The notes below the pieces were generated by a model that saw only the letters and a program-made list of their open reading frames with translations, searched no databases and was not told the origin of the DNA. DNA of 10,770 nt from Acidobacteriota bacterium (GTDB lineage: Bacteria; Acidobacteriota; Terriglobia; Terriglobales; Acidobacteriaceae). Location: the NCBI GenBank assembly GCA_021805265.1, contig JAJZFR010000131.1, positions 3,981-14,750 of the forward strand, given 5' to 3'. Every line of letters starts with the position of its first letter. Position 1 is the first letter of the stretch. This document shows positions 1 to 6,923 of the stretch, piece by piece. A program made the translations under genes and the position numbers.

Positions 1-706
1 CTCCCGGAGCAAGCTGAATGCCTTCGGTTTCCAGTTCCCTTTCGATTTCGGCAGCTTGATCCGCATCCGGGATTCGGAGCGCGATCTCGGGTTGCTGTTG
101 GCCGTGTTGGCACAGCAGCTTTGCCTGATCGAAGCCAAATCTCGCAACCCATCGCTCGACAATCCAGACCGGGTGAGCGTATGCAGCGGCGAGATCGCCG
201 GGCGTTGCGGGCAGACCAGGAATAGCAACCGACTCGTGCTGTTGCGCGAGCTTGCGCAGCACGGCGTTGACCATGCCGGCGGCGAAGCGATGACCCGCGA
301 TTTTGGCCAGGGCGACGCTCTCGTTGATGGCAGCGTGGACGGGAATGCGCTCGAGAAAAAGAATCTGAAAGGCTGCCAGGCGAAGCGCGATGCGTATCTC
401 GGGATCGAGCTTGGCGGCAGGGCGTGTGAGCAGCAATTCAACGCGCGCATCCAGCAGGATGCGCCAGCGCACGACCCCCATCACCAGCGTGGTGGCAAGG
501 TGCCGGTCGGCGAGCGACAACGCATCGACGCGTGGAGAACGAAGCAACTCGTCAGCATGAGTCGAGCGCTGTTCCAACTGAAGCAGAATGGACGCGGCAA
601 CTTTCCGCGCGGGAGAAACGGTGAAGGATCGAGTTGGCTGAGCTTCGTGCCTGCCGTCTGGTCTGCTTTCGGACCTGTTTTCGGGCCTGTTTTCGGGTTT
701 GGTCAC
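1..706 (-). CDS. rsmB: 16S rRNA (cytosine-C5-)-methyltransferase RsmB, N-terminal part (runs off left edge)
   Basis: The first 235 residues can be read and the gene continues beyond base 1. The family (RsmB/Sun/Fmu) methylates C967 of 16S rRNA with S-adenosylmethionine, and full proteins are about 430-450 residues. The visible part is the N-terminal NusB-like RNA-binding domain, shown by AAFQILFLERIPVHAAINES followed by VALAKIAGHRFAAGMVNAVL, then a linker with HPVWIVERWVARFG, which normally leads into the methyltransferase domain. The catalytic cysteines and SAM site lie outside the window. The start is a GTG directly after the fmt stop (TAG-GTG), with a GGGGAG purine run inside the end of fmt as a likely ribosome binding site, so translation is probably coupled. 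The first 30 or so residues are a poorly conserved charged extension with a PENR-PENR-SESR repeat before the conserved SPARKVAA segment. It is the last visible gene of the aroC-def-fmt-rsmB cluster. Identity is firm; the exact start is less so. Confidence 0.93.
   Translation of the reverse strand, partial: MTKPENRPENRSESRPDGRHEAQPTRSFTVSPARKVAASILLQLEQRSTHADELLRSPRVDALSLADRHLATTLVMGVVRWRILLDARVELLLTRPAAKLDPEIRIALRLAAFQILFLERIPVHAAINESVALAKIAGHRFAAGMVNAVLRKLAQQHESVAIPGLPATPGDLAAAYAHPVWIVERWVARFGFDQAKLLCQHGQQQPEIALRIPDADQAAEIERELETEGIQLAPG
661..696. repeat. Three-copy 12-bp tandem repeat in the 5' end of rsmB
   Basis: Three head-to-tail 12-base units occupy 661-672, 673-684 and 685-696 (plus strand GTCTGCTTTCGG, ACCTGTTTTCGG, GCCTGTTTTCGG). 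The last two differ at one base and the first differs at two to three. On the coding strand they encode PENR, PENR and SESR near the N-terminus of RsmB. The unit length is a multiple of three, so copy changes would keep the frame. Confidence 0.75.
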
Positions 707-1663
707 CTACTCCCCCAGCCTGGAGTTTGGCAGGAACGTGTTGCTGCGCACAAATTCGGCAGCGGTGATGCGGCCTTTGCCTTCGAGCTGCACCTCTTCG
801 AGTTCGAGCCAACTGTTCGTAGCGCAGGCGACAAACAGCTTTTCGTTTTCGGCGTGAAGTAGAGCCGGGGCGGCTGCCTGATTGCGCTCAACAGGTCTCA
901 GGCGATGGACGATCAGCTTTCGCCCCTGCCAGGCCGTGAATGCGCCGGGCCAGGGCTGAAAGCCGCGCCAGCGATTCCACAGCTCGATGGCCGTGTATTC
1001 GGCAAAACGGATGCGCCCGTCGTCTCGCTCAAGGATGCGTGCGAGGGTGGCCGTGCCCTCATCCTGTGGGCGTGGCTGGATCGAGCCATTGGCGAGACCG
1101 CGCAGCGTCACCACGAGCAACGGCGCGCCAGCCTGCGCAAGCAAGGGAAAAAGGTCGAGGGCGGTCTGCTCCGGCGCGATGAGGATTTTCTGCTGGAGCA
1201 GAATGGGACCGGTGTCGAGGCCGGCTTCGAGCAACATGGTGGTGTTTCCGGTGACGGTGTCGCCGAGAGCAAGCGCCCACTGGATGGGTGCCGCGCCGCG
1301 ATGGCGCGGCAGCAGTGACCCGTGGAGATTGATGCAGCCGAGGCGCGGCAGCGAGAGCATCCAAGGCGGAATGATGCGCCCGTAGGCGACGACCACGATT
1401 GCGTCCGGTGCAATGGATTCAAGCTGCGCGCGGAAGTCTTCGTTCTGTTTGATCTTTTCCGGCTGGGCGATGGGCAAACCATGCTGTGCGGCGCGCTGTT
1501 TGACGGCGGGAGCGGTCAGAATCTGCCTGCGTCCGACGGGGCGGTCGGGCTGGGTAACGACGAGCGCGATCTGATGGCCAGCGGCAAGAAGGGCGTCCAG
1601 CGACGGAACGGCAAATTCAGGCGTGCCGCAGAAGACCAGCCGCAATGGCCCGGCGTTTACCAC
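707..1663 (-). CDS. fmt: Methionyl-tRNA formyltransferase
   Basis: This 318-residue cytoplasmic enzyme formylates initiator Met-tRNA using 10-formyl-tetrahydrofolate, so that translation starts with fMet. The N-terminal formyltransferase domain opens with RLVFCGTPEFAVPSLDALL (residues 8-26). It carries the catalytic set N112 and H114 in INLHGSLLPRHRGAAPIQWA (111-130) and D150 in GLDTGPIL. The C-terminal tRNA-binding domain starts near residue 210 and includes WNRWRGFQPWPGAF. Length is normal for the family. The start is a GTG at 1663, giving VVNAGPLRLVF and overlapping the end of def by 7 bases, which suggests translational coupling. A TTG at 1645 is the other in-frame choice. The gene sits directly after def, the usual partner that later removes the formyl group. 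Identification is certain from motifs and context. Confidence 0.97.
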   Translation of the reverse strand: MVNAGPLRLVFCGTPEFAVPSLDALLAAGHQIALVVTQPDRPVGRRQILTAPAVKQRAAQHGLPIAQPEKIKQNEDFRAQLESIAPDAIVVVAYGRIIPPWMLSLPRLGCINLHGSLLPRHRGAAPIQWALALGDTVTGNTTMLLEAGLDTGPILLQQKILIAPEQTALDLFPLLAQAGAPLLVVTLRGLANGSIQPRPQDEGTATLARILERDDGRIRFAEYTAIELWNRWRGFQPWPGAFTAWQGRKLIVHRLRPVERNQAAAPALLHAENEKLFVACATNSWLELEEVQLEGKGRITAAEFVRSNTFLPNSRLGE

Positions 1664-2166
1664 TCGCCCGCCCGCTGCATCTTGCGAATCCTGCGCAGGG
1701 CCAGGTCGCGCTTGAGGCCGCTGATGCGGAAAATAAACAGGACGCCGTCGAGGTGGTCAATCTCATGCTGAAGGCAGCGGGAGAGCAGCTCTTCGCCTTC
1801 GACCTCGAACCATTTTCCATGAGCATCCTGGGCGCGGACGCGAACACGAGCCGCGCGCACCACCTTCTCGCGAATCTCGGGAAAGCTGAGACAGCCCTCT
1901 TCTTCGTAGATTTTTCCGTGGCGCTCGACGATCTCGGGATTGATGAGGACCATCTTTTTTTCGGGGTCTTTTCCGTTCGACAGATCGACGACCGTGATGC
2001 GGCGCGAGCGGTTGACCTGAGGCGCGGCGAGGCCGATTCCCTGCGCGGCGTACATGGTCTCGAACATGTCTGCGACAAAGGCGCGGAGCGCGTCGTCAAA
2101 CTCGGTGACGGGTTCGCCGGGCTGCTGTAAAACCGGCTCGGGATATTTCACAATCGGAAAAATCAT
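1657..2166 (-). CDS. def: Peptide deformylase
   Basis: This 169-residue metalloenzyme removes the formyl group from the N-terminal methionine of nascent proteins. All three family motifs are intact: GIGLAAPQ (residues 43-50), EGCLS (90-94) and HEIDH (134-138). C92, H134 and H138 should bind the metal, and E135 is the general base. The N-terminus IVKYPEPVLQQPGEPV is the usual family opening and the length is typical, with a short C-terminal tail rich in basic residues. The ATG start at 2166 follows aroC by 29 bases, and the 3' end overlaps fmt by 7 bases. No strong Shine-Dalgarno sequence is seen upstream. It is surely expressed with fmt; sharing a transcript with aroC is likely from the short gap. 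Confidence 0.97.
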   Translation of the reverse strand: MIFPIVKYPEPVLQQPGEPVTEFDDALRAFVADMFETMYAAQGIGLAAPQVNRSRRITVVDLSNGKDPEKKMVLINPEIVERHGKIYEEEGCLSFPEIREKVVRAARVRVRAQDAHGKWFEVEGEELLSRCLQHEIDHLDGVLFIFRISGLKRDLALRRIRKMQRAGEW

Positions 2167-2195
2167 CGTGCTTGCTCGCGTGCCTTCTAACCAGT

Positions 2196-3374
2196 TTAGT
2201 ATTTGCGAATCTGATCGAGGTAGCCGTCAAAATTGCGGCGGAGTTCGAGGGCAGAGTCGCCGCCGAATTTTTCCATTACCTGTTGCGCGACGATAAAGGC
2301 GACCATGGCTTCCGCAGCGACACCCGCCGCAGGCACGACGCAGATGTCTGAGCGCTCGTAACTGGCAGCGGTGGCCTCGCGGGTATCGAATCGGACGGAT
2401 TCGAGCGGACGTCGCAGCGTCGAGATGGGCTTGAGATAGCCGCGCACGACGACATCTTCACCGTTCGAGATGCCGCCTTCGATGCCGCCGGCGTTGTTCT
2501 GGTGGCGGGTAAAGCGGGTGAGTTTTTCGGCATTTTCCGGGCCGTAATAGATGGCATCGTGGACCGACGAGCCGAAGCTTTCCGCAGCCGTGACGCCGCG
2601 TCCGATTTCGACCGCTTTCACGGCCTGCAGGCTCATGACGGCCCAGGCCAGCAGCCCATCCAGGCGCTCATCCCAGTTGGCGTAGGTGCCCACGCCGGGT
2701 GGCAGCCCGTGGACGACAACCTCGAAGACGCCGCCAACGGTGTCTCCAGAGCGCGAGGTCTCGGCGACCTCCTCCCTCATGCGCTCCTCGACCACGGGAT
2801 CGACGCAACTGAGCAGTATTTCGTCCTTTGCCGTGACCGCAACAATCTCTTCCCAGGTAACGGCGCGTTCGAGCGCAACGCGGCCTACGCGGATGACGTG
2901 GCTCGCGACCTCGATGCCGAGGGAACGAAGCAACAGCTTGGCCACAGCACCCGCAGCAACGCGGGAAGTGGACTCGCGCGCGGAGGCTCGCTCGAGCACA
3001 TAGCGCGCGTCGGGGAAGTTGTATTTGAGCGCGCCGGGCAGATCGGCATGGCCAGGACGAGGCGAAGTTACGGCCTGATGTTTGCTGGCGTCTCCGGCTT
3101 CGACGGGCAGCTTTTCTTCCCAGTTTTTCCAGTCGCGATTGACGATCTGAATGGCGATGGGCGAGCCGATGGTCTTCGCGTGACGGACGCCGGAGAGGAT
3201 GTGCGCCTTGTCGGTTTCGATCTTCATGCGGCCGCCTCGGCCAAAGCCCTGCTGCCGGCGCCAGAGTTCGCGGTTGATGAAATCGAGATCGACCGGAATT
3301 CCCGCGGGAAGACCGGAGATGAGGGCAATCAAAGCCTCGCCGTGCGACTCGCCAGCGGTTTCAAAACGGATCAT
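2196..3374 (-). CDS. aroC: Chorismate synthase
   Basis: This 392-residue cytoplasmic enzyme makes chorismate from 5-enolpyruvylshikimate-3-phosphate using reduced FMN, the last shared step to aromatic amino acids and folate. Hallmarks seen: AGESHGEALIALISGLPAG near the N-terminus (GESHG at 8-12, with H11), RQQGFGRGGRMKIETD (40-55), SPRPGHADLPGALKY (104-118), the family signature RASARESTSRVAAGA (129-143), NNAGGIEGGISNGEDVV (293-309) and RSDICVVPAAGVAAEAMVAF (341-360). Length matches the longer bacterial form (about 390). The ATG at 3374 has AAAGAGAT just upstream as a weak binding site. A hairpin lies between the EVE gene and this start, so aroC may have its own promoter or be attenuated. No separate flavin reductase domain is present, so the protein should depend on an outside source of reduced flavin. 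Confidence 0.97.
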   Translation of the reverse strand: MIRFETAGESHGEALIALISGLPAGIPVDLDFINRELWRRQQGFGRGGRMKIETDKAHILSGVRHAKTIGSPIAIQIVNRDWKNWEEKLPVEAGDASKHQAVTSPRPGHADLPGALKYNFPDARYVLERASARESTSRVAAGAVAKLLLRSLGIEVASHVIRVGRVALERAVTWEEIVAVTAKDEILLSCVDPVVEERMREEVAETSRSGDTVGGVFEVVVHGLPPGVGTYANWDERLDGLLAWAVMSLQAVKAVEIGRGVTAAESFGSSVHDAIYYGPENAEKLTRFTRHQNNAGGIEGGISNGEDVVVRGYLKPISTLRRPLESVRFDTREATAASYERSDICVVPAAGVAAEAMVAFIVAQQVMEKFGGDSALELRRNFDGYLDQIRKY

Positions 3375-3396
3375 ATCTCTTTGATTGTAACGAAGA

Positions 3397-3421
3397 ACGG
3401 CTGCTCGCGGAGCAATGCCGT
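3397..3421 (-). terminator. Hairpin between the EVE gene and aroC (weak terminator or attenuator)
   Basis: Read on the minus strand, an outer stem ACGGC/GCCGT (3417-3421 with 3397-3401) and an inner stem TGCT/AGCA (3411-3414 with 3402-3405) flank a CCGCG loop, with a two-base AT bulge. The hairpin starts at the last base of the EVE stop codon and is followed by TTCTTCGTTAC. This is T-rich but not a clean T-run, so it would be a leaky intrinsic terminator at best. No folding energy was computed. Confidence 0.35.
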
Positions 3422-3801
3422 CAGCTTAGAAACCAATCCCATTGGTCTTCGGTGAGCGGAACAACCGACAGACGCCCGATAATGACCAGCGGAGACTGCG
3501 CAAAAATCGGGCTGGCCTTGATTTCTGTCAGCGTCTTCGGGGTCTTCAGCCGCTTGCCGACCTTGACCTTGACGACAGGAACTTTAGGGTCGCCGGGATC
3601 GACGCTGAGCACCTTACCCGTGCCCACGGCGCGACGCTCGTCGCCGGTGTGATAAAAAATCCACTTCGTGCCATTGGACATCTCGCGGAGGTATTTGACC
3701 GCCTGGGGATTGGTGACATTGTCCCAGATGGTCTCCTGGTCGCGGAGAAAATCGTCGAAGGAGTAGACATCCGGCTCGGTCTTGAAGAGGAAGTACGGCA
3801 T
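3421..3801 (-). CDS. EVE-domain protein (thymocyte nuclear protein 1 family)
   Basis: This small protein (126 residues) is built almost wholly of one EVE domain, a PUA-like fold. The family is thought to bind modified bases in DNA or RNA; the bacterial members' exact role is unknown. Family features seen: the opening MPYFLFKTEPDVYSFDDFL (1-19), IWDNVTNPQAVKYLREM (25-41, matching the family's WDGVRNxQAR), a WIFYHTGDERRAVGTGKV strand (47-64), and SPLVIIGRLSVVPLTEDQWD (103-122). It is slightly shorter than many homologues (about 140-155). The reading frame stays open upstream to 3912, but that extension overlaps the fucosidase gene and matches nothing in the family, so the ATG at 3801 is chosen even though no clear ribosome binding site precedes it. 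It lies 52 bases after the fucosidase gene and 46 before aroC. No functional link to either is apparent. Confidence 0.88.
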   Translation of the reverse strand: MPYFLFKTEPDVYSFDDFLRDQETIWDNVTNPQAVKYLREMSNGTKWIFYHTGDERRAVGTGKVLSVDPGDPKVPVVKVKVGKRLKTPKTLTEIKASPIFAQSPLVIIGRLSVVPLTEDQWDWFLS

Positions 3802-3853
3802 GAAGTTATGGTAAGCCAGAATGCCGCGCTGACGGAAGGGGCGTCGGCGAGTG

Positions 3854-5242
3854 TCATCGCGGCGGAGGAGCGCCCGTGTTGTAAAGCTGAAACTCGCGGA
3901 TGCGAGCGACACCCGCGCTCGAAAGGATGTTCAGGCGGACGCTGGTCGTAGTGATCGGCGGGAAGGCGTCGATCTTTTTGTGGCCGATGGCCTGGCCACC
4001 CGCGATGCGCTTCCATTGGCCATCGAGCCAGGCTTCGACGGCGTATTTCTGAATGCTCTGGCCCTCGTTGAGCCACTCCATGGTGACGGAGCGATCCAAG
4101 GTGACAGGGCGAGCGAAGTCAGCTTCAAGGACGGCGTGGCGGGAGCCAGCGGGCGCGGACCAGAAGGTGTCCGGGTCGCCGTCGAGGGCAGCGGCCGTCT
4201 CGGTGTTGACGGGCAGATGCTTCAGGGCCAGGTTGTCGCTGTAGCGCTTGCGCAGGGCCGCGCCCAGCTCTTCCAGTCGCTGCACGTCAGAGTCCGGCAG
4301 CAGACCGCGGCTATCCGGCGCGACGCCGAGCATCCACTGCGCGCCGCGGCCCACGGTTAGCTCATAAGTGTTCATCAATTCGTCGAGGCTCTTGAGCGAT
4401 TTTTCATCGTTGGGATGCCAGAACCAGTGGTAGTCGCGCAGCGGAGTATCCGCCTCGACCGGCCGCCAGCGCAGATACCCGTGGCGGTCGATGACGTTCC
4501 AGTTTTCAAAATTCACGCGTCCCGATTCATTGCCCACCCAGCGCGCGTCGCCGTATTCAAACAGCGCCGTATCGGCGAAGACGATGGTGTTGGGCTGATA
4601 GGTGCGCAGCGTCTCCATGATCTTCGGGAAGTTGTAGACATGGCCGGCACTGCCCGCGCCGTCGAGCCAGAACTCGGTCAGGTTGCCGTAGTTCTGGACC
4701 AACTCTTCCAGTTCGGCGAGGTAGTACTTGTCATACGCGGCAGAGTCTGCGTAACGCGGATCGTGACGATCCCACGGGGAGAGATAGACGCCGAATTTCA
4801 GGCCGTATTTTCGCGCCGACTCAGCCACCGCGCCCACCACATCTCCTTTACCGCCCATCCATGGGCTGTTTTTGACGCTGTAAGCGGTCTGCCCGGTCGG
4901 CCACAGACAGAAGCCGTCGTGATGTTTGGCCACCAAGACGACATATTTCGCGCCCGAGTCGCGGATCGCCTTCATCCACTGGTCGGGGTTGAATTCCGTT
5001 GGATTGAAGACCTTCGGGTCTGCCGTGCCGTCGCCCCACTCGCGATCAAGAAACGTGTTGGTCGAAAAGTGAAGGATGACGCCGAACTCGAGGTCCTGCC
5101 AGGCCGTCTGTTGGGGGGAGGGCTTGACGTCGGGAAAACTCTGGGCGCTGGCGGACGAAGCGGACGAAACGGCCAAAACGGAGAAGGCCAACACCGCCAG
5201 CATAACTGAAATTCCAGCCTTCCTTCTTCGACCGGGTAACAT
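3854..5242 (-). CDS. Secreted alpha-L-fucosidase, GH29 (subfamily B-like) with C-terminal discoidin-like domain
   Basis: This 462-residue exported enzyme is predicted to release L-fucose from glycans. A Sec signal peptide covers residues 1-34 (basic n-region RRRK, hydrophobic core, likely cleavage at ASA-Q). The GH29 domain spans about 40-335: FGVILHFSTNTFLDREWGDG, KHHDGFCLWP (106-115), YLSPWDRHDPRY (153-164), FWLDGAG (191-197) and RWVGNESG (234-241). D194 is the expected nucleophile. E239 lies 45 residues further on, the same spacing I recall for the nucleophile and acid/base pair of characterised GH29-B enzymes. The motifs resemble the alpha-1,3/1,4-fucosidase subfamily, which prefers branched Lewis-type substrates. 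Residues 344-456 look like an F5/8 type C (CBM32-like) sugar-binding domain. A strong GAGGAG site sits 6 bases before the ATG. The gene is 56 bases after the GH18 gene, probably in one operon. Confidence 0.93.
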   Translation of the reverse strand: MLPGRRRKAGISVMLAVLAFSVLAVSSASSASAQSFPDVKPSPQQTAWQDLEFGVILHFSTNTFLDREWGDGTADPKVFNPTEFNPDQWMKAIRDSGAKYVVLVAKHHDGFCLWPTGQTAYSVKNSPWMGGKGDVVGAVAESARKYGLKFGVYLSPWDRHDPRYADSAAYDKYYLAELEELVQNYGNLTEFWLDGAGSAGHVYNFPKIMETLRTYQPNTIVFADTALFEYGDARWVGNESGRVNFENWNVIDRHGYLRWRPVEADTPLRDYHWFWHPNDEKSLKSLDELMNTYELTVGRGAQWMLGVAPDSRGLLPDSDVQRLEELGAALRKRYSDNLALKHLPVNTETAAALDGDPDTFWSAPAGSRHAVLEADFARPVTLDRSVTMEWLNEGQSIQKYAVEAWLDGQWKRIAGGQAIGHKKIDAFPPITTTSVRLNILSSAGVARIREFQLYNTGAPPPR

Positions 5243-5248
5243 GGATAA

Positions 5249-5254
5249 CTCCTC
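5249..5254 (-). promoter_or_regulatory. Shine-Dalgarno site of the fucosidase gene
   Basis: GAGGAG on the minus strand ends 6 bases before the ATG at 5242. It is among the best ribosome binding sites in the window and fixes the fucosidase start, placing a complete signal peptide at the N-terminus. Confidence 0.75.
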
Positions 5255-5298
5255 GTGATTGGTTGCCTGAATCTCGCTTCCGACTCGATGAATGGCGA

Positions 5299-6360
5299 TT
5301 ATTCGCGATCCGCCACCACGTTCCAGATTGCCGGGTCTTCCGCGCCGAGAACCCAGGAGCAGAAGCCTTCCAGGCCATACTTCTGCATCAACTCATAGCG
5401 GTCACGGAAGGTTCGTTCGTCGGTGAAATAGACCCACTCCCGCATCTGCTGGCGATAGAAATAGAAGTAAGCGGAGTGGTCGTTGGTATCCCACTCGATC
5501 TTTCCCTTGTTATAGCCGTCGGCTAACTGGATGGCGTCGAGACCGTTGATATAGTCGGCTGAGGGATTGGGCTTTTCTTCCCCGCTGTCGCCGCTCTTGA
5601 TCGGCGCGCCGGTAAACCAGTGGTAGCCATAGAGCGGGATGCCGAGCGATAGCTTTTCCTTCGGAACAACCTTGAGCGCATACTCGATATTCTGAATGGT
5701 CCAGTCCCAGCCAGCGACGGGGCCGGGGGTGGTCCAGCGCGTGTGCTGGTCATAGGTCATCAGGCAGACCAGATCGACGTATTTTCCAATCTCGGCCAGG
5801 TCATAGCCGCCGCGCCAATCGGTAAATATCCACTTTCCAAATCCGCCTTTCCCCTCGACATATCCGGGCGCATTGGGAACCGTGGCGATGGTCAACTGGA
5901 GCCCGGCCTTGTGCATGGCCTCAGCAGAACGCTTGACCAGTGCGCTCAACAGGTCGCGGTCGGTCCACAGAATGTTTTCGAAATCGAATTGGAAACCGGT
6001 GTAGCCATGGAGTTTGCACTCTCGGATCATGGCCTCGTTCATGCGATCCTGGGCCACCGGGTTGCTGGCCAGAGTGTGAAAATCGCTCTTGTTGAAAAGC
6101 GCTATCAGCGGCATCACCGGCAGGGTCTGTTTTTTTGCCTCGGCCAGCACCATCGGATTCGGCCCACCTGCGACCAGGCCATCCGCGTTGACGTCGTACC
6201 AGGTGGGGACAAGCAGGCCGATCTTGCTCTCGTGCGCCTGAAAGGACCGGATTGAGTCCGGATTGTCGCCCAGGTAAAACAACGCGACGGGTGCAGCGCT
6301 GGCAGAAAAGGCGGAAAACAACAACAGCAGGAGGGGCAACAGATAGATACGACGCTTCAC
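5299..6360 (-). CDS. Secreted glycoside hydrolase family 18 protein (chitinase / endo-GlcNAc-ase-like)
   Basis: This 353-residue exported protein has a GH18 TIM barrel. A signal peptide occupies residues 1-23 (MKRR, a leucine-rich core, cleavage near ASA-A). GH18 enzymes cut beta-1,4 GlcNAc linkages in chitin, N-glycans or peptidoglycan by substrate-assisted catalysis. The active-site strand reads YTGFQFDFEN (120-129), with E128 as the proton donor and D126 before it. The usual first two aspartates of DGxDxDxE are T and Q here. Other family strands are LVCLMTYDQH (197-206), LSLGIPLYGYHWF (237-249) and GLEGFCSWVLG (329-339). The style resembles the single-domain YaaH/spore-type group rather than large chitinases; no LysM or chitin-binding domain is seen. 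The frame is open to a TTG at 6396, but a GTG at 6360 preceded by GGGAG gives a proper signal peptide and is preferred. First gene of the block with the fucosidase; exact substrate unknown. Confidence 0.88.
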   Translation of the reverse strand: MKRRIYLLPLLLLLFSAFSASAAPVALFYLGDNPDSIRSFQAHESKIGLLVPTWYDVNADGLVAGGPNPMVLAEAKKQTLPVMPLIALFNKSDFHTLASNPVAQDRMNEAMIRECKLHGYTGFQFDFENILWTDRDLLSALVKRSAEAMHKAGLQLTIATVPNAPGYVEGKGGFGKWIFTDWRGGYDLAEIGKYVDLVCLMTYDQHTRWTTPGPVAGWDWTIQNIEYALKVVPKEKLSLGIPLYGYHWFTGAPIKSGDSGEEKPNPSADYINGLDAIQLADGYNKGKIEWDTNDHSAYFYFYRQQMREWVYFTDERTFRDRYELMQKYGLEGFCSWVLGAEDPAIWNVVADRE

Positions 6361-6367
6361 TGATTTT

Positions 6368-6372
6368 CTCCC
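6368..6372 (-). promoter_or_regulatory. Shine-Dalgarno site deciding the GTG start of the GH18 gene
   Basis: GGGAG on the minus strand lies 7 bases before the GTG at 6360. The only other upstream in-frame start (TTG at 6396) has no such site and would put 12 polar residues before the signal peptide, so the GTG is favoured. Confidence 0.6.
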
Positions 6373-6833
6373 TGATTTTATCCGGCATTGGCTCAATATC
6401 CGAGCCAGGCTTGCAACTCCGCTCGATGCATACCGCGCTCGACTTGGTTGCAGTCTGACGCAGATTATGATCGTTTAGAGGCAATATATTCTTTTTTCTA
6501 ACGAAATGATAGATAAATCTTCTTTTCGCTCTCCGCTTGATGAAAATGATTGCCATCGAGGAGACACATCGACAAGCCCATACACCCAATCGCGTGTTTT
6601 GCTCAGTCTTTCCAGTATGGAACCGTTATCAACTGCGTTCCTCGGGTATGAAAATCTCGGGTCGCCAGAATTTCCGTCTTGCGCGTCGTGCTACTGCCTG
6701 CATAGACTTCAATCGATTTACCTCGGAGACCACGCTTTCCCGGCGCGAGGAATCCCAGTCCGAGCACAATGCAAGAGGCGCATGTAATGTTCATATCGAC
6801 CGGAAATGAAATACAATTATGAATGATTTGGCT

Positions 6834-6839
6834 TATAAT
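6834..6839 (+). promoter_or_regulatory. Candidate -10 box upstream of cutC
   Basis: A perfect TATAAT stands in an AT-rich patch. No good TTGACA-like hexamer is found 15-19 bases upstream (the 17-base position reads ATACAA). If used, transcription would start near 6846, downstream of the ATG at 6819, which argues for the cutC start at 6924. Confidence 0.4.
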
Positions 6840-6923
6840 GATCGTTCTGGATTATTTTCCGAGAAGAACAGGGCGGAATCGCAGCCAGGTCAGAACTTCC
6901 CGAGAGTACTTTCCGGACCATTG

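Larger units (their letters stand above)
6361..6923. other. 563-bp divergent intergenic region between the GH18 gene and cutC
   Basis: No convincing gene is seen here. Short open frames exist on both strands (for example plus 6537-6809 and minus 6603-6794), but none has a good ribosome binding site or recognisable motifs. The stretch 6460-6530 is much richer in A+T than the surroundings, with CATAAT (minus, 6464-6469) and TATATT (minus, 6483-6488) as possible -10 boxes for the GH18 gene, though no good -35 partners. A TTAGA/TCTAA inverted repeat (6475-6479 and 6497-6501) lies in the same stretch. A second AT-rich patch at 6800-6850 holds the cutC -10 candidate. The length would allow control sites, a leader or a small RNA. 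Confidence 0.6.

Noticed and set aside
56..862. Long plus-strand open frame (268 codons) opposite rsmB and the end of fmt
   Set aside because: It is antisense to two certain genes, has no family motifs or binding site, and its openness follows from GC-rich codon bias on the other strand.
2502..3455. Plus-strand open frame of 317 codons opposite aroC
   Set aside because: It covers the strongly conserved aroC gene antisense, and its product shows no recognisable domain.
3802..3912. 37-residue N-terminal extension of the EVE protein
   Set aside because: It overlaps the end of the fucosidase gene and lacks family similarity; EVE proteins begin at the MPYFLFKTEP segment.
4415..5209. Plus-strand open frame of 264 codons opposite the fucosidase gene
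   Set aside because: Antisense shadow of the GH29 domain with no motifs of its own.
5743..6255. Plus-strand open frame of 170 codons opposite the GH18 gene
   Set aside because: Antisense shadow; the minus-strand GH18 reading has a signal peptide, a binding site and active-site motifs.
6603..6794. Minus-strand 63-codon frame with a hydrophobic start
   Set aside because: No binding site and no known family; the hydrophobic stretch is short. Mentioned under the gap as the least unlikely peptide but not called as a gene.
6537..6809. Plus-strand open frame (90 codons) in the gap before cutC
   Set aside because: Low-complexity mix of residues with no motif, overlapping alternative frames of similar length, and no Shine-Dalgarno site.
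6819..6923. 35-residue N-terminal extension of CutC from the ATG at 6819
   Set aside because: Not family-like, polar, and lies across the likely TATAAT promoter box; the family's conserved N-terminus begins at 6924.
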